Notes: generated by a model not told the origin, from the sequence alone. A DNA stretch of 64,000 bases from Bifidobacterium psychraerophilum (GCF_000741705.1 NZ_JGZI01000009.1:496001-560000); one strand, 5' to 3'; counted from the stretch's first letter, positions 33,191 through 40,329 are shown. Translations and numbers: made by a program.

Positions 33191-33598
33191 CTAGTCTTTC
33201 CCGCTGCTCAGGAATTCCTTGCCCAAGGCGAGGAAGGAGGGCCTGTAGGGTTCAAGCAGGGCATCCGCATCAATGAGCTGGCCGCGTTCATCCGTGGCCT
33301 GCTCGCTGATGGTGATCTGCGGATTCGTCGCCAGCGGCCTCATATGCAATCCTCTGACAACCAGTCCCAAGGCAAGGGCGGCCTGGAATCCACCATGTCC
33401 GCCGTAGGTCACCATACTGACGGGTTTGCCCCTCCATTCCGCGTACAGGGTGTCGAGGGCGTTCTTCAGAACGGCCGGATACCCCCAGTTGTATTGGGGG
33501 GAAAGCAGCACGAATCCATCGAAGGCCGTGACGATGCCGCTCCACCGCTTCGTGCTCTCAGCCTCATACTGATGCAATGGGGGCCTCGGCATCGCCAT
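33191..33598 (-). pseudogene. NADPH-dependent FMN reductase, N-terminally truncated
   Basis: About 125 recognisable residues of the flavodoxin-like NADPH:FMN reductase family, including FVLLSPQYNWGYPAVLKNALDTLYAEW and MVTYGGHGG. The family's first 65-70 residues, with the FMN-phosphate loop, are missing: homology begins around LHQYEAESTKRW, immediately after the hairpin that once terminated the tRNA-Arg gene. The frame stays open to 33676, through the attL repeat, but that part is tRNA sequence. Truncation probably came from an earlier recombination at this tRNA. Confidence 0.75.
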
Positions 33599-33612
33599 GA
33601 CGCCGAGGCCCC
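33580..33612 (-). terminator. Original tRNA-Arg terminator, now next to attL
   Basis: Perfect 11-bp arms 33580-33590 and 33602-33612 (GGGGCCTCGGC) sit just outside the left att repeat. On the minus strand this hairpin would directly follow the tRNA 3' end if the island were absent. Confidence 0.65.
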
Positions 33613-33616
33613 AAGA

Positions 33617-33653
33617 GTGACCCCGGACGGGCTCGAACCGTCGACCTTGAGAT
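33617..33653 (-). repeat. attL, 37-bp direct repeat of the tRNA-Arg 3' part
   Basis: Identical over 37 bases to 42699-42735 (begins GTGACCCCGGACGGG and ends CCTTGAGAT). It covers the tRNA from the 3' side of the anticodon loop to the discriminator base. Confidence 0.95.
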
Positions 33654-33771
33654 AGGGCAAAGCCAAAAACATACAAGTATGGAAGTCTCTACAGACGTTG
33701 GTATTTCAACGAATTTCGGCAGCTCGACAACGAGGTAGATTTGCCCAGAATTGCCCAGATATGACGCTAAG

Positions 33772-33790
33772 TGTGTACGCGATGTGTACG
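33772..33790 (+). promoter_or_regulatory. Integrase arm-site candidates, left end
   Basis: Two copies of TGTGTACG at 33772-33779 and 33783-33790. The same octamer occurs twice at the right end (42619-42626 and 42629-42636). Paired direct repeats at both ends of an island are typical of arm-type binding sites of tyrosine integrases. Confidence 0.55.
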
Positions 33791-33835
33791 GTCATCGTGT
33801 CTGGATCGTGTGTGGAGGATGGAGAAGTGCCGTAT

Positions 33836-34453
33836 CTAACTTTGTTTATGATCGGAATAGAAGAAGTCGGCGACATCTATTTTGAAGAGCTGTTCATAGC
33901 TGTTATCTTTGAAATCTTTGTAATGGATTTTTCCGCTAAGTGGCGGTGGTGGATTTCTTGCTTTGATATGTCGAAATGGTGGTGAAACGTCAAGCCATTC
34001 ATACTTATATGTGTGACCTGTAGGCAATGCGCTTATGAATCGCCCCAGGTCTCGTTTTATCCATTCCTCTGTGATGTCGCTCGGATTCACATCCTGCGCT
34101 TCCAAAAAGCCACTTGATTGTGTTCCTTCCGGATAATCGATAGTAACGTCTAATGCCGTGGTTCTGCCAATATTTTTTATACAAATGTAAGCATCCCATT
34201 CATCCATTTCAATTGAGAAGTCGATATAGGGTCTATCTTGCTCGGCGCTGCCTTTTTTATGGAGCTGGTACTCGTTCCACCCAACAGCTGCGGCAACAAG
34301 AGCGATTAAGAAAGTGCAGAACGCCCACCATGCCTGCCAGTCAATCGGGTAGCGCCCATTGTTGATAAAAGCGTCCCAGATGCAGGGGCCGCCAATTGCA
34401 ACGACCACGGCCGTCGTAGTTAATATGATGAACAGTCTTCTACCCCTAAGCAT
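33836..34453 (-). CDS. Two-helix membrane protein of unknown function (island cargo)
   Basis: 205 residues, no recognised family. Two hydrophobic helices (about 7-26 and 40-62) are followed by a soluble region of about 140 residues with beta-rich character (RPYIDFSIEMDEWDAYICIKNIG). The soluble part resembles the immunoglobulin-like domains seen in many prophage membrane proteins, but this is only an impression. Base composition is clearly AT-richer than the rest of the island, suggesting separate acquisition. It lies next to attL, downstream of the morphogenesis genes, the usual place for cargo such as superinfection exclusion or defence genes. Function not assignable. Confidence 0.65.
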   Translation of the reverse strand: MLRGRRLFIILTTTAVVVAIGGPCIWDAFINNGRYPIDWQAWWAFCTFLIALVAAAVGWNEYQLHKKGSAEQDRPYIDFSIEMDEWDAYICIKNIGRTTALDVTIDYPEGTQSSGFLEAQDVNPSDITEEWIKRDLGRFISALPTGHTYKYEWLDVSPPFRHIKARNPPPPLSGKIHYKDFKDNSYEQLFKIDVADFFYSDHKQS

Positions 34454-34555
34454 AGATCAGATAGTAGTCTCATAATTTTTCAACATGAATCTGAGCAGTG
34501 TCGGCATGTTCGGTTGTCGGTTGGCTTGTCCGTCGCGGATGGCCTTGGCGGGTTC

Positions 34556-34957
34556 TCAGGGCTGTTGCCTGGTGGTGTCTGGTGATGGTTGTGGCGGGTT
34601 GAGGGCGTTGTTCACTGTGCGGAGGGTGTCGGCCTGGGTGGTGAGTGTGTGGATGGCGCGTTGTATGTCGCTGCCGTTTGTCGCGCTGATGTTGCTCCTG
34701 TTCGCGGTGAGGCGATCGTCCTGGATCAGGCGCAGCAGAGTTGCGGCGTCCTTCTCCAGCAGGGCCGCGTGCCTATCCAGGGCGATGGTCTGGTGGGTGA
34801 ATTGCTCGGGGAGGGGTTGGCGTCTGCGCTGGGCGGGCTGTCTGCGTTCGCGTAGCGCGGCGACGCGGCATCTCGGGGAACAGTATCGGGCGTCGGATCG
34901 TCTGGCGGTGAAGGTGGTGCCGCAATGGGCGCAAGATGTTACGAAGAGATCGGTCAT
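34556..34957 (-). CDS. Small zinc-ribbon protein
   Basis: 133 residues. The N-terminus has C-x2-C and C-x3-C (SCAHCGTTF ... RYCSPRC), a zinc ribbon, then an arginine-rich stretch and an alpha-helical tail. Such proteins are common in actinobacterial phages and are presumably nucleic-acid binding. The ATG at 34957 is preceded by no clear ribosome site but overlaps the first of three TGTAACG boxes. It reads toward attL, separated from the capsid gene by about 400 non-coding bases. Confidence 0.6.
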   Translation of the reverse strand: MTDLFVTSCAHCGTTFTARRSDARYCSPRCRVAALRERRQPAQRRRQPLPEQFTHQTIALDRHAALLEKDAATLLRLIQDDRLTANRSNISATNGSDIQRAIHTLTTQADTLRTVNNALNPPQPSPDTTRQQP

Positions 34958-35003
34958 GTAACGGATATTACCATATGCGTTACAAGTATCTTGTCTTGTA
35001 ACG
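34957..35003 (-). promoter_or_regulatory. Three TGTAACG boxes in alternating orientation
   Basis: TGTAACG at 34957-34963, CGTTACA at 34978-34984, TGTAACG at 34997-35003, spaced about 20 bases apart centre to centre (two helical turns). They overlap the start of the zinc-ribbon gene and look like a cooperative operator. Confidence 0.5.
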
Positions 35004-35109
35004 AATGAGGCTATCGGGTGGTGCCGCAATGGGCGGTTTTGGCCGGGGTTCGAAATCTTTTGATTATGCCGCGCCTTTTTTTGCTCTGTCCGGCGGTCTT
35101 TGATGTGTG

Positions 35110-35300
35110 CCTGTGACCCTCATCCCCTCTGGGGTGGGTTTGGGGTGTTGTGGTTGTTGGGTTTGTGGTGGTTTCGGGTTGCTGGTGTTGGTTGTGGTGT
35201 TGGTGTCGGTTGTGTGTGGTTGTTGGTTTTTCTGGTGTTCGTGGTGTGTGTTTTGGTGGTGTTTCGGGGTGTTTGTGGTGGTGTTTTGTGGTGTTTAGTG
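35110..35300 (-). other. Strongly strand-biased low-complexity tract (rut-like)
   Basis: About 190 bases that are almost only G and T on the plus strand, so the leftward transcript of the capsid operon would be rich in A and C and nearly free of G. Such unstructured C-over-G RNA is the known signature of Rho utilisation sites. The open frame across it encodes only T, H, P, Q and K runs and is not believable. Confidence 0.45.
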
Positions 35301-35305
35301 TGGTG

Positions 35306-35341
35306 AAGCCAGGCCTGTGGTGTGTTTGTCGGGCCTGGCTT
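35306..35341 (-). terminator. Hairpin after the capsid gene
   Basis: Perfect 10-bp arms 35306-35315 and 35332-35341 (AAGCCAGGCC) 26 bases downstream of the capsid stop codon on the minus strand. No U run follows, only the A/C-rich tract. Confidence 0.65.
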
Positions 35342-35366
35342 CGTTGGTGTGCTGTTGGTGTTTGGG

Positions 35367-36206
35367 TTATGCGGTCTTGGTCAGGATGGCGTTGCGTTCG
35401 GGGTGTGGTGTGTTCCATCCGAGTCGCCAGGTGCAGCGCCATAGGACGCTGTCGGAGGTGAAGGCCGCTTGGTCGGAGAGTGTGAGTTTGAGTCCGCTTG
35501 TCGCGCCGATGATGGTGGTTTTGTCGATCACGGCGATTTTGTCGTCTGGTGCCTGGCTTGATGTCAGGACGGGCAGTCCCCAGAGTTGGCGGGTGACGGT
35601 GGTTCCGGGTTGGCCTAGCTGGTAGTTGCTGTTATTGTCCTTGAGGCTGGCGTAGTGGAGCCATGCGGTGGGGCTCATGATGATGTGGGTGGCCTGGCCG
35701 TTGTTGGCTTCGATCTGGCTGATGGCGGTGGCGATGGCGTCGAGGTCCTTGGTGGGGTCGTCGCCTCCCCATGCGGGTCCTTGGGTGGTGCCGGTGGTGT
35801 TGAGCAGTCCGGTGGGTTGCGAGGTGTTCTGTGCCGGGGTGTTCTGCAGGAACACGTGGTCGGCTTTCTGGGTGAGGGTGCGTGTCAGGCTGCTGGTGAT
35901 GAGTTGGCCCGCGGTGGGGTAGGCGAGGGATTCGTTGGATTGGGAGACGAGGACCGCGAGTTTGGCGGTGGTGATGAGCACTTCGTCCAGTGTGGGGTCG
36001 TTCTCGTTGATCTCCGCGCCTTCGGCGACGAAGCCGACGGTGGGGTCCTGGGAGACGTAGGGTACGCGGACGGCGGGGCTGTCGCCCTGGATGTCGCCGG
36101 CGATGGTGGCGGCTTGGAGGAAGAGGGAGTCGGGCAGGTATTCCTGTACCTGGAATTCCTGGTCCTGGTATATGCCCTTGATCGGGCTGGTGGTCTGTCG
36201 TGCCAT
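35367..36206 (-). CDS. HK97-fold phage major capsid protein
   Basis: 279 residues, shorter than most phage capsid proteins of this fold. It has the long N-terminal strand, an E-loop-like region (YVSQDPTVGFVAEGAEINENDPTLDEVLITTAKLAVLVSQS), the spine helix (QLITSSLTRTLTQKADHVFLQ), and the P-domain/A-domain run HIIMSPTAWLHYASLKD ... LWGLPVLTSSQAP. There is no N-terminal delta domain, consistent with a separate scaffold, which the neighbouring gene seems to supply. Last gene of the leftward morphogenesis operon; a long hairpin precedes it. Presence of a capsid gene without portal, terminase or tail is the key oddity. Confidence 0.82.
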   Translation of the reverse strand: MARQTTSPIKGIYQDQEFQVQEYLPDSLFLQAATIAGDIQGDSPAVRVPYVSQDPTVGFVAEGAEINENDPTLDEVLITTAKLAVLVSQSNESLAYPTAGQLITSSLTRTLTQKADHVFLQNTPAQNTSQPTGLLNTTGTTQGPAWGGDDPTKDLDAIATAISQIEANNGQATHIIMSPTAWLHYASLKDNNSNYQLGQPGTTVTRQLWGLPVLTSSQAPDDKIAVIDKTTIIGATSGLKLTLSDQAAFTSDSVLWRCTWRLGWNTPHPERNAILTKTA

Positions 36207-36240
36207 GGTGTGTGTCCGTTTCCGCGCCGGTCATGGCAAA

Positions 36241-36299
36241 GGCCCGTGCCGACGCTAAAGAAGAATGGTGGTTCTTGCTTTCAGCGACGGCTCCGGGCC
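36241..36299 (-). other. Long stem-loop between scaffold and capsid genes
   Basis: Nearly 24 base pairs with a few bulges: GGCCCG (36241-36246) with CGGGCC (36294-36299), GCCG/CGGC, CGCT/AGCG, and AAAGAAGAA with TTCTTGCTTT, loop TGGTGG. It lies 35-93 bases upstream of the capsid start in the leftward mRNA. It could block 3' exonucleases or modulate capsid translation. Confidence 0.7.
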
Positions 36300-36377
36300 A
36301 TCTACTGTGTTCTGTTGTGCTGGTGCGTGACGGTCGGGCTCCAGGCCTGTACCGTATGCCTCATATTGGTCATTGTA

Positions 36378-36878
36378 TCATGATTGCCTGTGGTTGAAGA
36401 AGGCGGCCATGGGGTTTTCGGGTGTCGGGTCGCGTTGCCTGACGCCGCTGGGCGGGGTGATTTCCACGCCCCGTTTGGGCGCGAGGTAGGGTTTGTCGTC
36501 CACCAGGTCCTGCAGGCGTCCGCGCAGCGCGGGCTCGTCCACGTCGAGGTCGTCGCCTATCTCGATGCTCTCCGGGTCGATGAACTTGTCGATGATGGCG
36601 GGGTCCTGCAGGTATTCGCCCGCGAGGCGTTGCAGGGTGCGTGCCCGGATGGTCTGCTGGCCTGCCGTGATCTGCGTGCTGAGGGTTTCGACCTGTGCCT
36701 GCAGGGCCTTGTTGGCGTCCTGCGCGTCCCTGAGCTGGGAGCGGTATCCCGCGGCCTCGTGGCGCAGTTTGCCGATGTAGGCGCTGCCCGCTGCCGGTTC
36801 CGGGGTTGTGTCCGTCTCCTGCGCCGCCGGGGTGTCCCGGGGTCCGGTGGTGTCGGGTTGTGGCGTGGTGTCACTCAT
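36378..36878 (-). CDS. Scaffold-like protein upstream of the capsid gene
   Basis: 166 residues. It has a proline/threonine/aspartate-rich N-terminus, a central coiled coil (about 38-75, LRHEAAGYRSQLRDAQDANKAL), an acidic middle and a basic-aromatic tail (NPMAAFFNH). This order and the position directly before an HK97-type capsid gene are typical of phage scaffolding proteins (DUF4355-like). It would template the procapsid. Its ATG, preceded by AAAGG, overlaps the previous gene by 8 bases. Confidence 0.68.
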   Translation of the reverse strand: MSDTTPQPDTTGPRDTPAAQETDTTPEPAAGSAYIGKLRHEAAGYRSQLRDAQDANKALQAQVETLSTQITAGQQTIRARTLQRLAGEYLQDPAIIDKFIDPESIEIGDDLDVDEPALRGRLQDLVDDKPYLAPKRGVEITPPSGVRQRDPTPENPMAAFFNHRQS

Positions 36879-37200
36879 GGTGGTTGCCTTTCGTGTCGGG
36901 GTGGTTGATGGAGTCGTATTCGAGGCCGAGGCGTCGGGCCGCGTCCACGGTGCCGAGTCCCACGAAGTCCTCGCGGGCGAGCAGTGGGGCGATGGCTTTG
37001 GTGATGGAGTCGAACGCCGCGGCCAGCATCGGTTTGGCGCTGTCGGGCACGTGCGAGGGCAGTTCGGTCACGGGGATGTCGTGGCCGGTCGTGATCGCGC
37101 GTTTGCAGTTCTCGGCGGCTATCAGGATCATGCCGTAGGCCACGACCTGCGCCGCGGTCTGGTCCAGTTCCCTGCCTGCCTGTTCATCGGCCGAGTTCAT
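36871..37200 (-). CDS. Small island protein, function unknown
   Basis: 109 residues, mostly helical, no recognised family. It begins MNSADEQAGRELDQTAAQVV and has a short hydrophobic helix (VAYGMILIAA). It overlaps the scaffold-like gene by 8 bases and the previous gene by 17, so it belongs to the same morphogenesis transcript. A role in capsid assembly or packaging redirection is a guess from position. Confidence 0.6.
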   Translation of the reverse strand: MNSADEQAGRELDQTAAQVVAYGMILIAAENCKRAITTGHDIPVTELPSHVPDSAKPMLAAAFDSITKAIAPLLAREDFVGLGTVDAARRLGLEYDSINHPDTKGNHHE

Positions 37201-37426
37201 CGAGCGCTCCCCTCAGATCGACCGCACGAAGGATCGCGTCGGCGGCGGCCCGCTGGTCCCGTCTGGCGCGCTGTTCCATCCTGCGCGCGATCCTGCGGTA
37301 GGCCTCGGTCTTGCCCCTGGCCTGGGCGAGATCCGTCTCGAGACGCGTGCACCTCGCCTTCCAGTACGCCACGCTCCCGGCGTCCATACCCCCAGGGGTC
37401 ACGGTCTTGTCTCTTGGCTCGTTCAT
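37184..37426 (-). CDS. Small coiled-coil island protein
   Basis: 80 residues. After a short polar start, residues 18-70 form a highly charged helix (ARCTRLETDLAQARGKTEAYRRIA) with coiled-coil character. AGGAGGAAG lies just upstream of the ATG. It overlaps the genes on both sides. Function unknown. Confidence 0.6.
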   Translation of the reverse strand: MNEPRDKTVTPGGMDAGSVAYWKARCTRLETDLAQARGKTEAYRRIARRMEQRARRDQRAAADAILRAVDLRGALDELGR

Positions 37427-37545
37427 CGCTTCCTCCTTGATTCTCGTGTTTCCCGTCTGCCTTCGATCCTGCCGACCATGAACCCGAACGAGGGTCCGCC
37501 GAACACCAGCAGGATCATCACCAGCGTGCCCAGTAGTTCACTCAT
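37423..37545 (-). CDS. 40-residue single-helix membrane protein
   Basis: ATG at 37545, TGA at 37423. A hydrophobic helix (LLGTLVMILLVFGGPSFGFMV) is followed by a strongly basic tail (GRIEGRRETRESRRKR). It overlaps the upstream gene by 8 bases and the downstream gene by 4 (ATGA), exactly filling the space between them, which supports translation. Size and topology would suit a holin-like or membrane-targeting peptide, but no family is recognised. Confidence 0.6.
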   Translation of the reverse strand: MSELLGTLVMILLVFGGPSFGFMVGRIEGRRETRESRRKR

Positions 37546-38236
37546 GGCTGGTCTCGCTTTCGTCGTGCTGGCGGATCCATGCGGTCACGGTGGCGCAGTC
37601 GTCGAGCCATTGCTGCAGCCGTCCCGTGTGGTCGGAGAGGGTGAGCAGCTCCTCGGCGGTCTGCACGTCCCAGTCACACCAGGAGGGCAGGAGCCCCATC
37701 GATACGGGGCCGGGGGTGTCCTCCATCACGTCGAAGTCCAGGCCGAACTCATCGTTGTGGCTGCGGAAGATGAAATGCGAGACGTTTAGGGGGTCGCCGG
37801 CGTCCTGGTCGCACCATCCCGGCGTGTGCTCCAATGCCAGGTCGGGGCGCGCTATCCCGTCGAACCGGCTGCGCCAGTCGGCCGGCGCATGCCGTGAACT
37901 CTCCGTCTCGCGTGCGGCGCGTTGCCGGTCGGCGCGTTCCAGGGAATCATGCATGGCGGCGTCCGACGCCTCGGCCAGGTTGACGACCGTGTGCACAGCG
38001 ATGAGCACGGTGTCCAGGCGGCCCCGGGCGATGTCCTTGTCGAAGGTCAAGTCGCCCTGGCCGTCGGCGGCGACGACGCCCAGGGAGAACACGTCGCCGT
38101 CCGAGACGCTGGGGCTGAGCTGGTAGCCGTCCGGAAGACCGAGCCGGTGGGATGCGTCGCGCAGTTGGCCGCCGTATTCGCGGGCCAGCGCGTGCAGGCC
38201 GGGGTTGCTATCATGGATGGTGGATTGGTTCTTCAT
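37538..38236 (-). CDS. Island protein of unknown function, 232 residues
   Basis: No family recognised. The N-terminal half (about 10-90) contains GLHALAREYGGQLRDASHRLGLPDGYQL and a strand-rich stretch. The middle is arginine-rich, and the C-terminal half is acidic with several tryptophans and the phrase FRSHNDEFGLDFDVMEDTPGP. AAGGA is 7 bases upstream. First gene after the hairpin at 38252-38282, hence the likely head of the morphogenesis group. Confidence 0.6.
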   Translation of the reverse strand: MKNQSTIHDSNPGLHALAREYGGQLRDASHRLGLPDGYQLSPSVSDGDVFSLGVVAADGQGDLTFDKDIARGRLDTVLIAVHTVVNLAEASDAAMHDSLERADRQRAARETESSRHAPADWRSRFDGIARPDLALEHTPGWCDQDAGDPLNVSHFIFRSHNDEFGLDFDVMEDTPGPVSMGLLPSWCDWDVQTAEELLTLSDHTGRLQQWLDDCATVTAWIRQHDESETSHE

Positions 38237-38251
38237 TATTGATCCTTATCT

Positions 38252-38282
38252 AAAGCCCTGATGCCGTTAACATCGGGGCTTT
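38252..38282. terminator. Hairpin separating replication and morphogenesis modules
   Basis: AAAGCCCTGATG (38252-38263) pairs with CATCGGGGCTTT (38271-38282) with one mismatch, loop CCGTTAA. It lies in the only sizeable gap of the leftward operon, so it may attenuate read-through from early to late genes. Confidence 0.6.
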
Positions 38283-38318
38283 GTTTATTGCCGTCGAACC
38301 GCGACGGTGCGGAAGCGT

Positions 38319-38570
38319 TCACCACAGTTGCCCTTGTTCCGGCTGTGGTATGGGTGTGTCCTTCAATTCCCAGGCGGCCGCGCAGAGTGCGCATACGATT
38401 CGGTCGTCGTGTGTGGTGGGATCGGTGTCTTCAGGGGATTGGATTACGGTGGTTTCGCCGCACAATGTCGTGATGGTGGTGCCCTCGGTGATCGCGTCCA
38501 GTGTGTAATGGACGGTGACGGCGGGCATGGTGGTGGGCTTGGGCGCGTGTTCAGAAGTCGAGTTGTCCAT
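38319..38570 (-). CDS. DUF3039-like small protein
   Basis: 83 residues. The core reads HYTLDAITEGTTITTLCGE ... DDRIVCALCAAAWEL, with the single cysteine then C-x2-C pattern of the actinobacterial DUF3039 family, probably a zinc site. GAGAGGG precedes the ATG. It overlaps the helicase-like gene by 20 bases. Common in actinophages and their hosts; role unknown. Confidence 0.6.
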   Translation of the reverse strand: MDNSTSEHAPKPTTMPAVTVHYTLDAITEGTTITTLCGETTVIQSPEDTDPTTHDDRIVCALCAAAWELKDTPIPQPEQGQLW

Positions 38571-40065
38571 CTTGGGGTGCCCTCTCTTTTAAAGTGTCTA
38601 TAGTGTCTGAAGCGTCTAATCCGTCTATTGGTGGCTGGGTGATGTTTTCCTTGGCGAGACTTTCCCAGACATGCAGGGTGTGCCATGCCTCACGGAACGC
38701 CAGGTAGTAATAGCCGCGTTCGGACTGGTCTTTATTGCGAGTGGCGTTTACGCCGACCTTTTTCAGCATCCCAGCAAGACGACGCGGTGTGATCTGGGTG
38801 CCGAATTTGCTTGCCGCGCCCCATGCTTCAGGGTCTGAATTGGCAAGGGCTGAGCATAGTTGCTGGCTTCCTATGAATAGTTGGTCGCTCCACTGCATGG
38901 ACCATAGCCTTGCAATGTCGGTGACGATGGCCGTATGGGGAGAGTTGTTGCGAAGTCCCAGTGCTGCATCGTCCTTGACTTGTTCCACATCAGCCAGGGC
39001 TAGACGACGGACGGTGTCAAGCCATGAGATGCTATTGCCGTCACTGTCGATGTAATCGGCCAGTGTCTGGGCGACTCTGGCTAGGGGGAGCCATTTCTCG
39101 CGTGCTCTGCCTTTTATGCTTGGGTCAAGCTGTGGACGATGCTTGAGCATTGGGGAATAGGACTTCTCCCATTCTGCCATTGCATTACTCAAGTTCAGAT
39201 AATCGGTGTCAGGCACGATCGGCGGGTCAGCGTCTGGGTCACCTTGGCGGATCAGTTCCCAGTCAGTGTCTGACACTGAATCAGAAGGATACAGAAACAC
39301 GGTGATGCAGCGAGAGAAAGTGTCATCCGGAAGATCTGGGTTATTGCCGGCATAAGCGACGGGGCACCACGTTGGCAGATCCTCGCGGTCCCAGCCGCCG
39401 CCTTTAGCTGGCATGAGCGTGGGGCGTGATCCACCTTCCTTGTATCCGCTGTTACTGATTGCAAGTAGATCGGCCGTATATGGGTTGTCTTTGCGCAGAG
39501 TGCGGTCTGCCTCGTCAATAAGCAGTGTGCCTCCATCAGCAGCAGCTCTTGATAGCATCGCAGCAGAGGATATGGAAGCCATGAGGATCGGCTTGTAGCA
39601 CAGATGGAAAAGCCAGTCGAGAAGGGTGCTCTTACCTGATGCTGGCAGAATCGATGTGATCAGAAGACGTGGTGTCGTATTGAGTAGTTTGAATGCCAGC
39701 GTGTGCAGAATCCATAGTGTCAGCATCATCAAGTCATCTAGCACGGAACCGATATAACGTTGTAGAACTCCGACGATCTGATTGCCTACGGTAGACGGAT
39801 TAGACGCTTCAGACACTATAGACACTTGTTTTGAGAGGGCTATGGGATTCGTTGCGGTCTCCTTTGCCGTGGTGGCAGTCTGGACATCTGCGACCACTTC
39901 GGCCGCATTGGCCGGATTGACCACTTCGTTTTCATGTGGACCGGCGTGTGGTTTCGCGGTTGGTTTCCCGGGGGGCCTGCGTTGCGTGGTCAGATCATGT
40001 CCCACCTGCTCGAACCTGGCCTTGAGTCTGCTGTCGTGCTGTACATAGTCATCGATCGCGCTCAT
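38551..40065 (-). CDS. DUF3631-domain replication protein (helicase-like ATPase)
   Basis: 504 residues. The first 90 are disordered. A P-loop ATPase follows, with Walker A PASGKST at 141-147 and Walker B LLIDEAD at 181-187, then the DUF3631 region (IKGRAREKWLPLARVAQTLADYI) and a C-terminal winged-helix-like part (ITPRRLAGMLKKVGV). Such proteins are phage or plasmid replicative helicases/initiators and often replace a primase-helicase in small elements. The start at 40065 is set by GGAGG 5 bases upstream. It overlaps the upstream gene by 4 bases. Confidence 0.75.
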   Translation of the reverse strand: MSAIDDYVQHDSRLKARFEQVGHDLTTQRRPPGKPTAKPHAGPHENEVVNPANAAEVVADVQTATTAKETATNPIALSKQVSIVSEASNPSTVGNQIVGVLQRYIGSVLDDLMMLTLWILHTLAFKLLNTTPRLLITSILPASGKSTLLDWLFHLCYKPILMASISSAAMLSRAAADGGTLLIDEADRTLRKDNPYTADLLAISNSGYKEGGSRPTLMPAKGGGWDREDLPTWCPVAYAGNNPDLPDDTFSRCITVFLYPSDSVSDTDWELIRQGDPDADPPIVPDTDYLNLSNAMAEWEKSYSPMLKHRPQLDPSIKGRAREKWLPLARVAQTLADYIDSDGNSISWLDTVRRLALADVEQVKDDAALGLRNNSPHTAIVTDIARLWSMQWSDQLFIGSQQLCSALANSDPEAWGAASKFGTQITPRRLAGMLKKVGVNATRNKDQSERGYYYLAFREAWHTLHVWESLAKENITQPPIDGLDASDTIDTLKERAPQDGQLDF

Positions 40066-40328
40066 GCGCACCTCCGCAGGTACGACCAGTCCAACGGCTC
40101 GTACGGCAGGCCCCCGGCGGTCAACGCCACACCGCCACCCACGAACTCGCCGCGATCACGGATCACATCACGCAAGGTTGCCGGTCTGGACGGCTCGTTG
40201 CGGTACGGGCGACGCGCGGCACGATAACCGCGTACCATAGAAGAAGAATCGTTCCGGTAGGAGGATTCGTTATTGATGGTCGTACCTGTTGGCGCAGGTG
40301 CGGCCTTTTCCTTTACCGATGTCTGCAT
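40062..40328 (-). CDS. Small basic island protein
   Basis: 88 residues, arginine-rich in the middle (MVRGYRAARRPYRNEPSRPATLRDVIRDRGEF). No family recognised. AAGG sits 10 bases before the ATG. It begins two bases after the excisionase-like gene ends and overlaps the helicase-like gene by 4, so it is cotranscribed with both; an accessory replication role is possible. Confidence 0.55.
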   Translation of the reverse strand: MQTSVKEKAAPAPTGTTINNESSYRNDSSSMVRGYRAARRPYRNEPSRPATLRDVIRDRGEFVGGGVALTAGGLPYEPLDWSYLRRCA

Positions 40329-40329
40329 C

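Noticed and set aside
33599-33676. Extension of the FMN reductase frame to 33676
   Set aside because: It translates the tRNA-derived att repeat and a terminator hairpin, so it is not part of the ancestral gene.
33698-33985. 95-codon plus-strand frame at the left end of the island
   Set aside because: It overlaps the 3' half of the membrane-protein gene on the other strand and has an implausible composition rich in W and F.
35011-35442. 143-codon open frame on the minus strand between the zinc-ribbon and capsid genes
   Set aside because: It consists of T/H/P/Q/K runs caused by the low-complexity A/C-rich strand and contains the terminator hairpin; no ribosome site and no protein-like pattern.
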